Shown: piece after piece, positions 55,350 through 64,000 of the stretch
How positions within the stretch are numbered: position 1 is the stretch's first letter
Layout: every line of letters begins with the position of its first letter
NCBI RefSeq assembly: GCF_018918075.1
Contig: NZ_JAHLPW010000006.1
Span: 62,001 to 126,000, forward strand
Reading direction: 5' to 3'
DNA: 64,000 bases
DNA from: Virgibacillus sp. MSJ-26
GTDB taxonomy: Bacteria > Bacillota > Bacilli > Bacillales > Amphibacillaceae
Translations under genes and position numbers: made by a program
The notes under the pieces: model-generated
What the model was told of the DNA's origin: nothing
Databases searched by the model: none
What the model saw: the letters and a program-made list of their open reading frames with translations, nothing else

Positions 55350-57188
55350 CTACATAACACGCTTAAACATCTTTTCTAATTCATAAGATGTGAAATGAAT
55401 AATCACTGGTCGGCCATGTGGGCACGTAAATGGATCTGTTGTTTGTCTTAGATCTTCTAGCAGTTTAAACATATCGTCGTAGTTCAGATAGTGATTCGCT
55501 TTAATTGATCTCTTACATGACATTAAAATAGCCACTTCTTCTCTAATCAATTCAACATTAATTTTATTTTCTCTAATAATTTGCTCTACCATATCTCTAA
55601 TGATTTCCTCTTCCAATCCTTTAGGAAACCAAGTTGGACAGGAGCGGACAATATAGGTCTGGGAGCCGAAACTTTCCAAAAAGAGACCCGTTTTTTCTAG
55701 TTCTTCTTTATATTTATCAATAAAAATAGCTTCTTTCTTTGAAAATTCAAATGTGAGCGGGATGAGTAATTCTTGGGACTGATTTATTGTTTTCCCCAAT
55801 TTTTCTTTAAAAAACTCATACTTAATTCTTTCTTGAGCTGCATGTTGATCAATCATATAAAGTCCATGTTCGTTTTGAGCCATAATATAGGTACCATGTA
55901 ACTGACCGATGGGATAAATGACTGGAACTCTTTGAACTGAATTAGTTGTAATTTCATCATAAATAGGTTGTTCTTGTTTTTCTTCAGAAGGAGTAAGTCT
56001 GCTAGAACTGGAAGTATCTTTTTCTGGTGTATCTCTAGGATAAGTATTTTCAAAATTAGGTGTCTCTTCTATTGTCTTTCGCTCATATATTGTGTGTTTG
56101 TCAGCCGATAAATCAAAAGAAGATCTATAATTAGAATTTAATGGTAAAGTCTCTTGTTCCGATTGTTTAGGTCGATTGTTAGTATGTTCCATTTCAGGTA
56201 TTAAGGAAGTTTTCCTAAACGTTTCTTTAATTGTTGATTCCACCAGATTGCTTAGCTCTTTTTCTTTACTAAATCTTACTTCAAGTTTGGTTGGATGGAC
56301 ATTAACATCAACTAAAATAGGATCCATTTGAATGGCGATAACCACAATTGGATATCTGCCAATTGGTAACAACGTGTGGTATGCTCTAATGATTGCTTGA
56401 TTTAATGGTATACTTTTAATGTAGCGTCCATTAATGACGGTAGTGATGTAAGATCTAGAAGCACGAGTTACTTCAGGCTTAGCAATGAAACCAGATAATT
56501 TAAAATCTAAGTTCTCTTCTTGTATTGGCAACATTTTTCGCGCTATATTCATGCCGTATATATTAGCAATCACTTGTAGTGGATCTCCAGTTCCAGTCGT
56601 TTTAAATAAAGGCTTATCATTATGCATGACCTCGAAGCGGATATCGGAATGAGACAAAGCTAAGCGATTTAATAAGTCAGTTATATGCCCCAATTCAGTA
56701 TGGATTGTCTTCATATATTTTAAACGAGCTGGTGTATTAAAAAATAAGTCAGATACTAAAATTTCAGTACCCTTCCTTGCATTACACTTATTTTTTGCAG
56801 TAACTTTACCACCTTCTAGTATAAGCTGAGTCCCAGCTTCTTCGCCTAAAGATGATTGAACCACTAAACGACTAACTGATGCGATACTAGCTAAAGCTTC
56901 TCCTCGAAATCCTAGTGTACGAACATGAAACAAATCATTTTCATTTTTTATTTTACTGGTCGCATGTCGAAGAAAAGCTTTTTCGCAGTCAGATGCTGTC
57001 ATCCCGTCACCGTTATCAATCACTCTTATTTGTTCGAGTCCAGCCTCTTTTAGTTCGATTTTAATCCAAGTACTCCCAGCGTCAATGCTGTTTTCTACTA
57101 GTTCTTTGACTACAGAGGCTGGTCTTTCAACCACTTCACCAGCCGCTATTTTATTTGCTAATAAATCAGGCATCTGAGTTATTTCCAT
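55350..57188 (-). CDS. mutL: DNA mismatch repair protein MutL
   Basis: 612 residues. GHKL ATPase motifs [25 protein letters not shown] and [11 protein letters not shown] are in the N-terminal half. The endonuclease motif [12 protein letters not shown] and the C-terminal CPHGRP motif show it is the nicking type of MutL found in bacteria without MutH. ATG 57188 follows AAAGGGTGAG, 30 bases after mutS. Confidence 0.96.
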   Translation of the reverse strand: MEITQMPDLLANKIAAGEVVERPASVVKELVENSIDAGSTWIKIELKEAGLEQIRVIDNGDGMTASDCEKAFLRHATSKIKNENDLFHVRTLGFRGEALASIASVSRLVVQSSLGEEAGTQLILEGGKVTAKNKCNARKGTEILVSDLFFNTPARLKYMKTIHTELGHITDLLNRLALSHSDIRFEVMHNDKPLFKTTGTGDPLQVIANIYGMNIARKMLPIQEENLDFKLSGFIAKPEVTRASRSYITTVINGRYIKSIPLNQAIIRAYHTLLPIGRYPIVVIAIQMDPILVDVNVHPTKLEVRFSKEKELSNLVESTIKETFRKTSLIPEMEHTNNRPKQSEQETLPLNSNYRSSFDLSADKHTIYERKTIEETPNFENTYPRDTPEKDTSSSSRLTPSEEKQEQPIYDEITTNSVQRVPVIYPIGQLHGTYIMAQNEHGLYMIDQHAAQERIKYEFFKEKLGKTINQSQELLIPLTFEFSKKEAIFIDKYKEELEKTGLFLESFGSQTYIVRSCPTWFPKGLEEEIIRDMVEQIIRENKINVELIREEVAILMSCKRSIKANHYLNYDDMFKLLEDLRQTTDPFTCPHGRPVIIHFTSYELEKMFKRVM

Positions 57189-57218
57189 TCTCTCACCCTT
57201 TCTTCATCAATATTATTA

Positions 57219-59798
57219 TTATTTCTGTTTAGCTTTTTTCTGAAGACGGTATAGCTCATTCATTGCTTCTAAGGGTGTCAATTCTAATAAATTAATATTT
57301 TTCAATTGTTCTACAAGGTTATTTCTATAATCATTTGTTTGTTCTTTCGGTTTCTCTTTTTCTTCTTCAGCAAAAAAGGATAGTTGAGCCGTCTCCTCTT
57401 TTGTTTGCACTGATTGAAGCTGAGTTTTATTTTCAAGCTCTCCTAAAATAGAGTTTGCTCGTTCAATTAATGTACTGGGTAAACCTGCTAAATTAGCCAC
57501 ATGGATACCGTAACTTTGGTCGGCTGCACCTTCTTGAATTTGATGAAGAAAAACTACATTTCCATGATGTTCTTCAGCACGAACATGAATATTTTTCAAT
57601 TTTGGTAAAGATTCTTCTAGGGATGTCAACTCGTGATAATGAGTTGAAAACAAAGTTTTAGAATGAATATTTTGATGAATGTATTCAATTATGGCTTGAG
57701 CTAATGCCATTCCATCATAAGTACTTGTTCCCCTGCCTATTTCGTCTAGTAATATAAGACTTCGATCTGTTGCATTTTCTAGTGCATGATTTGCTTCAAG
57801 CATTTCGACCATAAAAGTACTTTTACCTGCAACTAAATCATCTGCAGCACCTATTCTCGTAAAAATTTGATCAAAAATTATTAACTCTGCATGATCACTC
57901 GGTACAAAACATCCTATTTGAGCCATAATAGCAATTAAAGCGAGCTGCCGCATATAAGTGCTTTTCCCGGACATATTTGGACCTGTAATAAGAAGCATAT
58001 TAGTGTTTTGATCTAAGGTTACGTCGTTAGGTACATATTCTTCACCGGCCATAACTTGTTCGACAACAGGATGTCTTCCATTTTTAATATGTAAATGGTT
58101 TTTTGTAAACTCTGGCCGTCTATAGTTATTATCTTCACTGACCGTAGCGAATGATTGCAGAACATCGATTTCACTTACATTATGAGCAAGGTTTTGAAGT
58201 CCAGTAATAAATTCCTTAATCCCATCTCTCACTTCGATGAATAATTTATATTCTAATTCCACACTTTTTTCCTCTGCCTCAAGAATAATTTGTTCCTTTT
58301 CTTTTAGCTCATCTGTAATAAACCGCTCCGCATTAGTTAATGTTTGCTTTCGTTCATAACGTCCCTCAGGTAACAAATGAAGGTTAGGTCTAGTAACCTC
58401 AATATAATACCCAAAAACTCGGTTAAAACCAATTTTTAATGAACGTATACCCGTTTCTTCTTTTTCTTTTTTCTCAAGTTGTGCAATCCATTTTTTACCA
58501 TTTTTCGAAGCGTCTCTATAGGTGTCTAACGTGTTATTATAACCGTCTTTAATGATGGAACCCTCTTTGATTGAAATAGGCGGATCATCTACTAAACTGC
58601 TATCTAGGAGTTCCATTAAATGTTTAGGATAAACAAGTTCTTTAGCAAGGTTGTTAATTTCCTTAGATTCAATGTTTTGTAGAAGAGTTTTTATTTCTGG
58701 AAGTTTTTTCAACGATGTTCTTAGTTGTACCAAATCTTTTGCATTTACGTTTCCGAAAGCAATTCTGCCTGCTAAACGTTCTAAATCATAAACAGATTTT
58801 AGCATTTCTCTGAGGGAATCTCGCTCCATAAAATGTGTGAGAAAGCCTTCAACAATATTTAGTCTCTCAATAATCACATTTTTATTTAGTAAGGGACGTT
58901 CAACCCATTGCTTCAATAAACGTGATCCCATCGAGGTAATAGTTTTATCTAGCACCCATAGTAGGCTTCCTCGCTTACCTTTTCGTAAAATCGTTTGGGT
59001 AAGCTCTAGGTTCCTCTTAGAATACATATCTAAAGCCAAGTAATTTTTAAGTTCGATTACTTGAGCCTGTTGTAAGTGATCAAGAGACCTTTTTTGTGTC
59101 TTCTGAATATAATTTAATAATCGACTAAAGGCCTTCATAAGACGTTCATCATTAAGATTTTCACATAAATGGCGATATTCCGCATTAAATGTAACTTCTT
59201 CTTGATATGATAACGTAATATTTAAATGCACTTGCAGATAGTGTTGTTTATCAGCCTGTAGATTTGGAGATACTACGATTTCTTTCACAGATTGATTATG
59301 TAATTCATGGATCACTGCATCCCAGCCATTTGTAATAAGTATTACCTTATTTTCCCCTGTTGATAGATCATTATAGGCTATAGCATATGATCCATCATCA
59401 AAATGAGAAAGACTTGCAATATAGTTATTACTTTGCTCGCTTAGCATGCTGCTTTCCATGACAGTTCCCGGGGTAATCAATTGAACTACTTCTCTTTTAA
59501 CTACCCCTTTTGCTTGCTTGGGATCTTCCATTTGTTCACATATCGCAACTTTAAAACCTTTATCTACTAAATTCTTAATATAATTTTCTGCTGAGTGATA
59601 AGGTACTCCACACATCGGTATAGGCTCTTTTTGCCCAGAATCTCTTTTAGTAAGAGTTATTTCAAGTTCACGGGCAGCTTTTATAGCATCTTCATAAAAT
59701 AACTCATAAAAATCACCCAAACGAAAAAATAAAAATGAATCTTGATGTTTTGCTTTAATTCTTAAATATTGTTGCATCATTGGTGTCTGCTTTGACAT
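57219..59798 (-). CDS. mutS: DNA mismatch repair protein MutS
   Basis: 859 residues. The mismatch-contacting motif GDFYELF lies near residue 30; Walker [14 protein letters not shown], Walker [17 protein letters not shown] and FSTHYHELT are in the C-terminal ATPase. A C-terminal tail (ETAQLSFF) resembles a beta-clamp-binding motif. ATG 59798 follows GGAGGG. First gene of mutSL. Confidence 0.97.
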   Translation of the reverse strand: MSKQTPMMQQYLRIKAKHQDSFLFFRLGDFYELFYEDAIKAARELEITLTKRDSGQKEPIPMCGVPYHSAENYIKNLVDKGFKVAICEQMEDPKQAKGVVKREVVQLITPGTVMESSMLSEQSNNYIASLSHFDDGSYAIAYNDLSTGENKVILITNGWDAVIHELHNQSVKEIVVSPNLQADKQHYLQVHLNITLSYQEEVTFNAEYRHLCENLNDERLMKAFSRLLNYIQKTQKRSLDHLQQAQVIELKNYLALDMYSKRNLELTQTILRKGKRGSLLWVLDKTITSMGSRLLKQWVERPLLNKNVIIERLNIVEGFLTHFMERDSLREMLKSVYDLERLAGRIAFGNVNAKDLVQLRTSLKKLPEIKTLLQNIESKEINNLAKELVYPKHLMELLDSSLVDDPPISIKEGSIIKDGYNNTLDTYRDASKNGKKWIAQLEKKEKEETGIRSLKIGFNRVFGYYIEVTRPNLHLLPEGRYERKQTLTNAERFITDELKEKEQIILEAEEKSVELEYKLFIEVRDGIKEFITGLQNLAHNVSEIDVLQSFATVSEDNNYRRPEFTKNHLHIKNGRHPVVEQVMAGEEYVPNDVTLDQNTNMLLITGPNMSGKSTYMRQLALIAIMAQIGCFVPSDHAELIIFDQIFTRIGAADDLVAGKSTFMVEMLEANHALENATDRSLILLDEIGRGTSTYDGMALAQAIIEYIHQNIHSKTLFSTHYHELTSLEESLPKLKNIHVRAEEHHGNVVFLHQIQEGAADQSYGIHVANLAGLPSTLIERANSILGELENKTQLQSVQTKEETAQLSFFAEEEKEKPKEQTNDYRNNLVEQLKNINLLELTPLEAMNELYRLQKKAKQK

Positions 59799-59892
59799 CC
59801 TTCGCCCTCCAAAAACACTCTATTATCATTGTATTATATCATATTATGAAAAAAACGGTCGAATCATCCATCCACATCCATTTTAATACTTA

Positions 59893-59928
59893 AAGAAAAA
59901 ACTTACGAGAGAAATTACTCTCGTAAGT
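59893..59928 (-). terminator. Terminator of cotE
   Basis: 11-bp stem ACTTACGAGAG with CTCTCGTAAGT, 6-base loop, T-run on the minus strand. Confidence 0.95.
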
Positions 59929-59931
59929 CAA

Positions 59932-60501
59932 TTAGTCTTTTGATCTAGAACTTAAGATGTTCGGGTTGACATCAGATAATTCATCATCGGTAACTTTTAA
60001 ATGCCAGTCATCTTCATCGTCAATACTTGCATATCCTTCAGGGTCTACTCTCACAAAAATTCTAGTTTCGCCAATGATTTGAACCAGAAACTCACGTTCA
60101 ACTTCTACATTGATTTTATGCCCTTTTTTGCTAATATTACATTCTAAGCAATTTGGCTGCTGCAACACCTTACAAATCACATCATAATCATCATTTAAAG
60201 AATGCTCATCTTTTACAGCAAGCGGCACTTCATCACGATATGTTACTCTTTCTGTAACAACTTCCGTTTTGGTGTTATCGTTATATGAATACCAAATATT
60301 AATGTCGTAGCTTCCGTTAACCTCAACTGTGTCTTTTGATTTTTTCTTGGCGTTATATAAATGATTGATCACCCAGCACCCTAGTATACTTGTAGGTTTA
60401 TGTGAAGGCGAAATAGTATGGGTTGCCTCGGTAAACTTTTTCCCTTTTCCGCAAACCGCTTTAGTAATTATTTCACGATAATCTTTTTCTAGAAAACTCA
60501 T
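59932..60501 (-). CDS. cotE: Outer spore coat morphogenetic protein CotE
   Basis: 189 residues; opens [20 protein letters not shown] and ends with the acidic tail ([17 protein letters not shown]) typical of CotE, slightly longer than the B. subtilis protein (about 181). It directs assembly of the outer coat in the mother cell. ATG 60501 follows AAGGAGG. Sits upstream of mutS as in B. subtilis. Bases 60502-60660 before it hold no other feature I can see. Confidence 0.94.
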   Translation of the reverse strand: MSFLEKDYREIITKAVCGKGKKFTEATHTISPSHKPTSILGCWVINHLYNAKKKSKDTVEVNGSYDINIWYSYNDNTKTEVVTERVTYRDEVPLAVKDEHSLNDDYDVICKVLQQPNCLECNISKKGHKINVEVEREFLVQIIGETRIFVRVDPEGYASIDDEDDWHLKVTDDELSDVNPNILSSRSKD

Positions 60502-60660
60502 AAATACGCCTACCTCCTTCTTTTCATAGTCAGTTTATGCAAGGCAAATACCTAAAGTGAATAATAATGAGAAGAAATTGTAGGCAAAGAATAAGTTAAA
60601 CATCTATTTTAAAATAAATACTTCCAATATAGATGTTGCAGTGGAAAATCGTGAAAAAAT

Positions 60661-60694
60661 AAAAAACCCAAGGAAAATTTTATTCCCTTGGGTT
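60661..60694 (-). terminator. Terminator of miaB-ricA
   Basis: AACCCAAGG pairs with CCTTGGGTT around an AT-rich loop; T-run on the minus strand. Confidence 0.9.
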
Positions 60695-60699
60695 AAAAA

Positions 60700-61128
60700 T
60701 TAATGATCACACGATGGTGTGCTTTTTCGTTTTGAACCTGTTTCACCAGCTAGTACATCGCCACCAGTTGATTCAATCACATTCGTGGTCACTTCCCTGG
60801 CAATTGTTCCAGTGACTAGTTGTAAAATATCATTTACAACAATTTGAGTTTCTTTAAATTCTTGAACAACTGGTATCGCATCAATTTCGCTTTGAACACG
60901 ATCTATTTCAATTTCCACCTTATTTAAAGCTTCTTTTTTCCCATAAGCCTGTAAGTTTACAGCCTGCTTTTGCAGAGCTTTGATTCTTGTCACCAAATGC
61001 TGTACTTTTTGATTCTCGTTTATCTTAGCTTCTACTTGTTTAAAGCGATCAATTTCAGGCGTGCTAGCCAACATTGATGCTAAGTGTTTTGCTTCATCTA
61101 ATATTTCTTTTCTAGTATATTCAGTCAT
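60700..61128 (-). CDS. ricA: RicA (YmcA) of the Y-complex
   Basis: 142 residues, helical YlbF/YmcA family protein (PEIDRFKQVEAKINENQKVQ; QEFKETQIVVNDILQLV), with a C-terminal Cys (STPSCDH). With RicF and RicT it forms an Fe-S complex that guides RNase Y-dependent mRNA maturation and affects sporulation and biofilm entry. Follows miaB with one base between, as in B. subtilis. Confidence 0.92.
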   Translation of the reverse strand: MTEYTRKEILDEAKHLASMLASTPEIDRFKQVEAKINENQKVQHLVTRIKALQKQAVNLQAYGKKEALNKVEIEIDRVQSEIDAIPVVQEFKETQIVVNDILQLVTGTIAREVTTNVIESTGGDVLAGETGSKRKSTPSCDH

Positions 61129-61129
61129 G

Positions 61130-62698
61130 TTAATTCACCTCAACAGTATTCTCTACCATTACTCCATCCAGGGACCATGTTTTCGCATCAGTAATTTTTA
61201 CATTTACAATTTCACCAATTGCGGATTTTGGTCCTTTAAAGTTAACAAGTTTATTTCGTTCAGTGTATCCAGCTAAGACATCCGGATCTTTCTTACTTTC
61301 TCCTTCCACCAATACTTTTACCGTCTCACCTTGGTAGGCCTTCATCGCTTCAGCAGATTGCTTATTCACCAATTCATTTAGACGATATAGTCGTTGTTTC
61401 TTCACTTCCATTGGAACATCATCTTTTCGAGCTGCAGCTGGTGTCCCTTCTCTTGGTGAGTATATGAAAGTGTAAGCCGCCTCAAAACCAACCTCTTCCA
61501 TTAGGGTCATTGTTTCTTCAAATTGCTCGTCTGTCTCATTCGGAAAACCAACAATGATATCCGTAGTTAATGTGGCATTAGGCATAGCTTTTTTAATTTT
61601 ACGGACGAGCTCTAAATAGCTTTCTCTTGTATACTTACGATTCATTTTACGAAGCACCTCGCTACTTCCAGATTGAACTGGCAAGTGAATATGATCGAGT
61701 AGGTTTCCACCTTTTGCAAGTACTTCAATTAAACGATCATCAAAATCACGTGGGTGTGAGGTGGTGAATCTAATTCGCGGGATATCTATTTTACTGAGAT
61801 CTTCCATTAAATCACCAAGACCGTACTCCGTGTCTTCAAAATCTTTACCGTAAGCATTAACATTTTGACCTAGTAATGTAATTTCTTTATAACCACTGGC
61901 TGCAAGATGTCTTACTTCTTGAATAATATCTTCTGGAAGACGGCTTCTTTCTTTCCCACGTGTCATTGGAACAATACAGTAAGTACAAAACTTATCGCAA
62001 CCATACATAATATTAACCCAAGCTTTAACCTTACCTCGACGGACTTTAGGAAGGTTCTCAATAATATCCCCTTCTTTTGACCACACTTCGACCACATTAG
62101 CTTTTGAAAACATTGCTTCTTTGACAAGATGTGGTAAACGGTGAATATTATGAGTACCGAATATTAAATCGACATGTTGATGCTTTTGCATGATTCGATT
62201 GACAACTGATTCTTGCTGAGACATACAGCCACATACACCTAAAATTAGATCGGGATTTTCTAATTTCAGAGGTTTAAGATGTCCAATTTCACCAAAGACT
62301 TTGTTTTCTGCGTTTTCTCTAATAGCACAAGTGTTTAACAGAATGATATCTGCTTTATTTGTATCATCTGTCGACTCATACCCCATCTCTGTTAGGATCC
62401 CAGCCATAACCTCAGTATCATGCTCGTTCATTTGACAACCATATGTACGTATTAAAAATTTCTTTCCTTCTCCGATAGATTTCATATCTTCAGGGATATC
62501 AAAATCATAATGAACGTCTACTTCTTCCCGTCCACGTTTTCTTGCTTTATTTATATTAGGCGGCTGATAAGTCGTTTCAAAATATTTGGCGAAGTCAGCA
62601 CTTGTTTTTTCATGAAGTGGTTTGTCCTGACCGGATTTTCTGTCCGCGGCATCTACCTGATTAATTTGTGCTTGTTCTTTACGTTGCTCTTCGTTCAT
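61130..62698 (-). CDS. miaB: tRNA-2-methylthio-N6-dimethylallyladenosine synthase MiaB
   Basis: 522-residue radical-SAM methylthiotransferase acting on i6A37 in tRNA. N-terminal UPF0004 domain with three Cys ([35 protein letters not shown]), radical-SAM motif [13 protein letters not shown] and a C-terminal TRAM domain. A hydrophilic N-terminal extension of about 75 residues precedes the first Cys. ATG 62698 follows AAAGGAG. Substrate is made by MiaA, encoded in the same window. Confidence 0.96.
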   Translation of the reverse strand: MNEEQRKEQAQINQVDAADRKSGQDKPLHEKTSADFAKYFETTYQPPNINKARKRGREEVDVHYDFDIPEDMKSIGEGKKFLIRTYGCQMNEHDTEVMAGILTEMGYESTDDTNKADIILLNTCAIRENAENKVFGEIGHLKPLKLENPDLILGVCGCMSQQESVVNRIMQKHQHVDLIFGTHNIHRLPHLVKEAMFSKANVVEVWSKEGDIIENLPKVRRGKVKAWVNIMYGCDKFCTYCIVPMTRGKERSRLPEDIIQEVRHLAASGYKEITLLGQNVNAYGKDFEDTEYGLGDLMEDLSKIDIPRIRFTTSHPRDFDDRLIEVLAKGGNLLDHIHLPVQSGSSEVLRKMNRKYTRESYLELVRKIKKAMPNATLTTDIIVGFPNETDEQFEETMTLMEEVGFEAAYTFIYSPREGTPAAARKDDVPMEVKKQRLYRLNELVNKQSAEAMKAYQGETVKVLVEGESKKDPDVLAGYTERNKLVNFKGPKSAIGEIVNVKITDAKTWSLDGVMVENTVEVN

Positions 62699-62834
62699 TT
62701 AATAATCTCCTTTCTTTAACTATGAAAGTAAACATAGATATACATTATTAAAGTATAAACCTTACAAAATAACATTACAAGCTTATTATCAAAAAGGAGC
62801 CTTAGTTTGTTAAGTTTTTGTTAAGAGAATAACA

Positions 62835-62868
62835 AAACGACTGTTCCGTTGATCGGAACAGTCATTTT
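62835..62868 (-). terminator. Terminator of the formate dehydrogenase unit
   Basis: GACTGTTCC pairs with GGAACAGTC around a 7-base loop, with GTTTTGTTATT on the minus strand, after the DUF1641 gene. Confidence 0.85.
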
Positions 62869-62876
62869 ATTCAATC

Positions 62877-63344
62877 CTATTCTTTTCCCATACCTCGCAT
62901 AAATGTGAGGAGCATTGCAATACTACGGTTAATTTCCGGTTCTTTTAATGCTTTAATCATCTTTGTGTAAGATATCTTTTCATCTTCATCTGTCGCAAGG
63001 GCTTCTTCCATACCTACATTGACCCTACTGGTTATTTCTTTAAAACGCTGAAAATCTAAATCACCTATCAAGAATAATAAATCTCCAGCATTTTCTAGTA
63101 TTGAGGCATATTGTTCCTTGTTTAGTTCTTGCATTATATTCTCTAGTCCAACTTCCTTCTTTTTTACTAGAGCATTTAAAAAGTCTAACGTTCTATTTTC
63201 ATTAATCGTAGCGAGTAAGTTGATACCTTTTAAAATTGCTTCTTTATTATCACTTACCGCACTTTCTACTTCCTTTAAATTTCTTTTCTTTATTTCTTGC
63301 TCAGAAACTTGAATCCTCTTTATACTTGTTATTTGCTTAGCCAT
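62877..63344 (-). CDS. DUF1641 family protein, formate dehydrogenase partner (YrhD-like)
   Basis: 155-residue helical protein ending EINRSIAMLLTFMRGMGKE, the pattern of DUF1641/YrhD/YjgD proteins that are almost always encoded directly after a Bacillus-type formate dehydrogenase alpha subunit. Its exact role, perhaps as an accessory or membrane-linking subunit, is not known. Starts eight bases inside the end of the formate dehydrogenase gene, so the two are co-translated. Confidence 0.85.
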   Translation of the reverse strand: MAKQITSIKRIQVSEQEIKKRNLKEVESAVSDNKEAILKGINLLATINENRTLDFLNALVKKKEVGLENIMQELNKEQYASILENAGDLLFLIGDLDFQRFKEITSRVNVGMEEALATDEDEKISYTKMIKALKEPEINRSIAMLLTFMRGMGKE

Positions 63345-64000
63345 CTTGTTTCACCCTACTTCCTGGGAAAGTATAATCATCTCTCTCCCATTTTTTCTCA
63401 ACTTGCACACTAATCTGCGGTTGTCTATTTCCCCTGCGGTGATTATGAGATGGCAATGGGCTTTTCCCTTTCTTAGTAATAACTTCCATTTTAACCGCAA
63501 CTTCTTTAAATGCAGGAGTATTTGTATCCTTATCTACGCTATTATCCGTAAGATAGTTAACAGCCGACTTACCTACCGCATTAAGAGGGACGTACAATTC
63601 TTTTCCGGTAACACGTTCTGTCACATGGACAACACCATGTGCTTCACCAGCTTTTGAGATCAGTTTAACTTCTGCCCCTTCTTGAACTCCCCGTTCTTTA
63701 GCCAATTCAGGAGAAATTTCTATGAAGGATGTAGGCATTTCTCGAATTAAACCCGGTGATTTGAACGTCATATTCCCTTCATGGAAGTGTTCCAAAACAC
63801 GACCGTTATTGACATGTAAATCATACTCTCCGTCTGTATCATACACTAGTTCAAAATCAAGAGAAAACAGTTTAGCCTTCTCATCCTCAAATGGGAAACC
63901 ACCCTCGAATAGTAATGGAGTATCTGTACCATCTTCCTCAACAGGCCATTGTAAGCTGTTATACCCTTCCAATAAAGTATAATCTACCCCCGCGAATAAT
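63337..64000 (-). CDS. Formate dehydrogenase alpha subunit, C-terminal part (cut by window end)
   Basis: The open frame continues beyond base 64000; about 220 C-terminal residues are visible, beginning FAGVDYTLLEGYNSLQWP. This is the end of the molybdopterin oxidoreductase core and the dinucleotide-binding domain (FIEISPELAKERGVQEGAEV; TERVTGKELYVPLN) of an FdhF/YrhE-like enzyme. The usual product contains 2Fe-2S and 4Fe-4S domains in the missing N-terminus. The TTG at 63972 is internal, not a start. It shares molybdenum cofactor demand with NarG. Confidence 0.85.
   Translation of the reverse strand, partial: LFAGVDYTLLEGYNSLQWPVEEDGTDTPLLFEGGFPFEDEKAKLFSLDFELVYDTDGEYDLHVNNGRVLEHFHEGNMTFKSPGLIREMPTSFIEISPELAKERGVQEGAEVKLISKAGEAHGVVHVTERVTGKELYVPLNAVGKSAVNYLTDNSVDKDTNTPAFKEVAVKMEVITKKGKSPLPSHNHRRGNRQPQISVQVEKKWERDDYTFPGSRVKQDG

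Overview
The window is a low-GC Firmicute chromosome segment, almost certainly from a spore-forming Bacillaceae. It carries spore genes (cotE, spoVK, tlp, sirA, the mother-cell yng operon), and its blocks of gene order match Bacillus subtilis: yneB-ynzC-tkt, yneE-yneF-ccdA-ccdC-yneK, citB-tlp-yneP-yneQ-plsY-yneT-parE-parC, ypbR-ypcP, and mutS-mutL-miaA-hfq-spoVK-ynbA/B-lexA. The betaine-type transporter and the orphan Mrp subunit suggest a halotolerant or alkaliphilic relative (Oceanobacillus/Virgibacillus-like). That placement is inference. TTG start codons are frequent (narH, parC, parE, tkt, hfq, yneT, yneP, ynzC, yneK, the CstR-type regulator).

Layout. 0.1-7.3 kb: narGHJI nitrate reductase behind a perfect Fnr box, then a hemerythrin-like protein. 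7.4-9.0 kb: a FAD/Rieske oxidoreductase. 9.1-9.5 kb: two small unknown ORFs. 9.7-11.4 kb: an M-box magnesium riboswitch, a terminator and mgtE. 11.5-16.7 kb: a DUF1657 protein, a persulfide-sensor-type CsoR-family regulator, a 5'-3' exonuclease and a two-headed dynamin (DynA). 16.8-24.3 kb: an acyl-CoA catabolic operon (yngJ-I-HA-HB-F-E, lacking yngG) led by a TetR gene whose expected start codon reads ACG. 25.1-29.6 kb: parC and parE. 29.8-35.4 kb: yneT, a two-gene osmoprotectant ABC transporter, plsY, yidD, yneQ, yneP, tlp and an untracked 49-codon FbpB-like gene that seems to start at ATT. 35.9-43.5 kb: aconitase, a PAS histidine kinase, yneK, ccdC, an orphan mrpB, ccdA, yneF and sirA. 44.5-49.9 kb: a dihydrouridine synthase, tkt, ynzC, yneB and lexA, with a divergent SOS promoter but no yneA. 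49.9-62.7 kb: ynbB, hflX, spoVK, hfq, miaA, dps, mutL, mutS, cotE, ricA, miaB. 62.9-64 kb: a DUF1641 protein and the C-terminal part of a formate dehydrogenase, cut by the window end.

The parts ordinary annotation does not explain are the long intergenic stretches at 24.4-25.0, 35.6-35.9, 43.9-44.3 and 45.6-45.8 kb. The first three hold members of one GC-rich, palindromic, dispersed repeat family. Its terminal stems differ in sequence between copies yet stay paired. Two copies also share an outer end motif, which in one copy forms a perfect 13-bp inverted repeat. The fourth stretch is a different structured repeat.

I saw no CRISPR array, rRNA, tRNA, prophage or transposase gene. Most intrinsic terminators are clear and define the operons. 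Percent identities were not computed; alignments of repeats are by eye.
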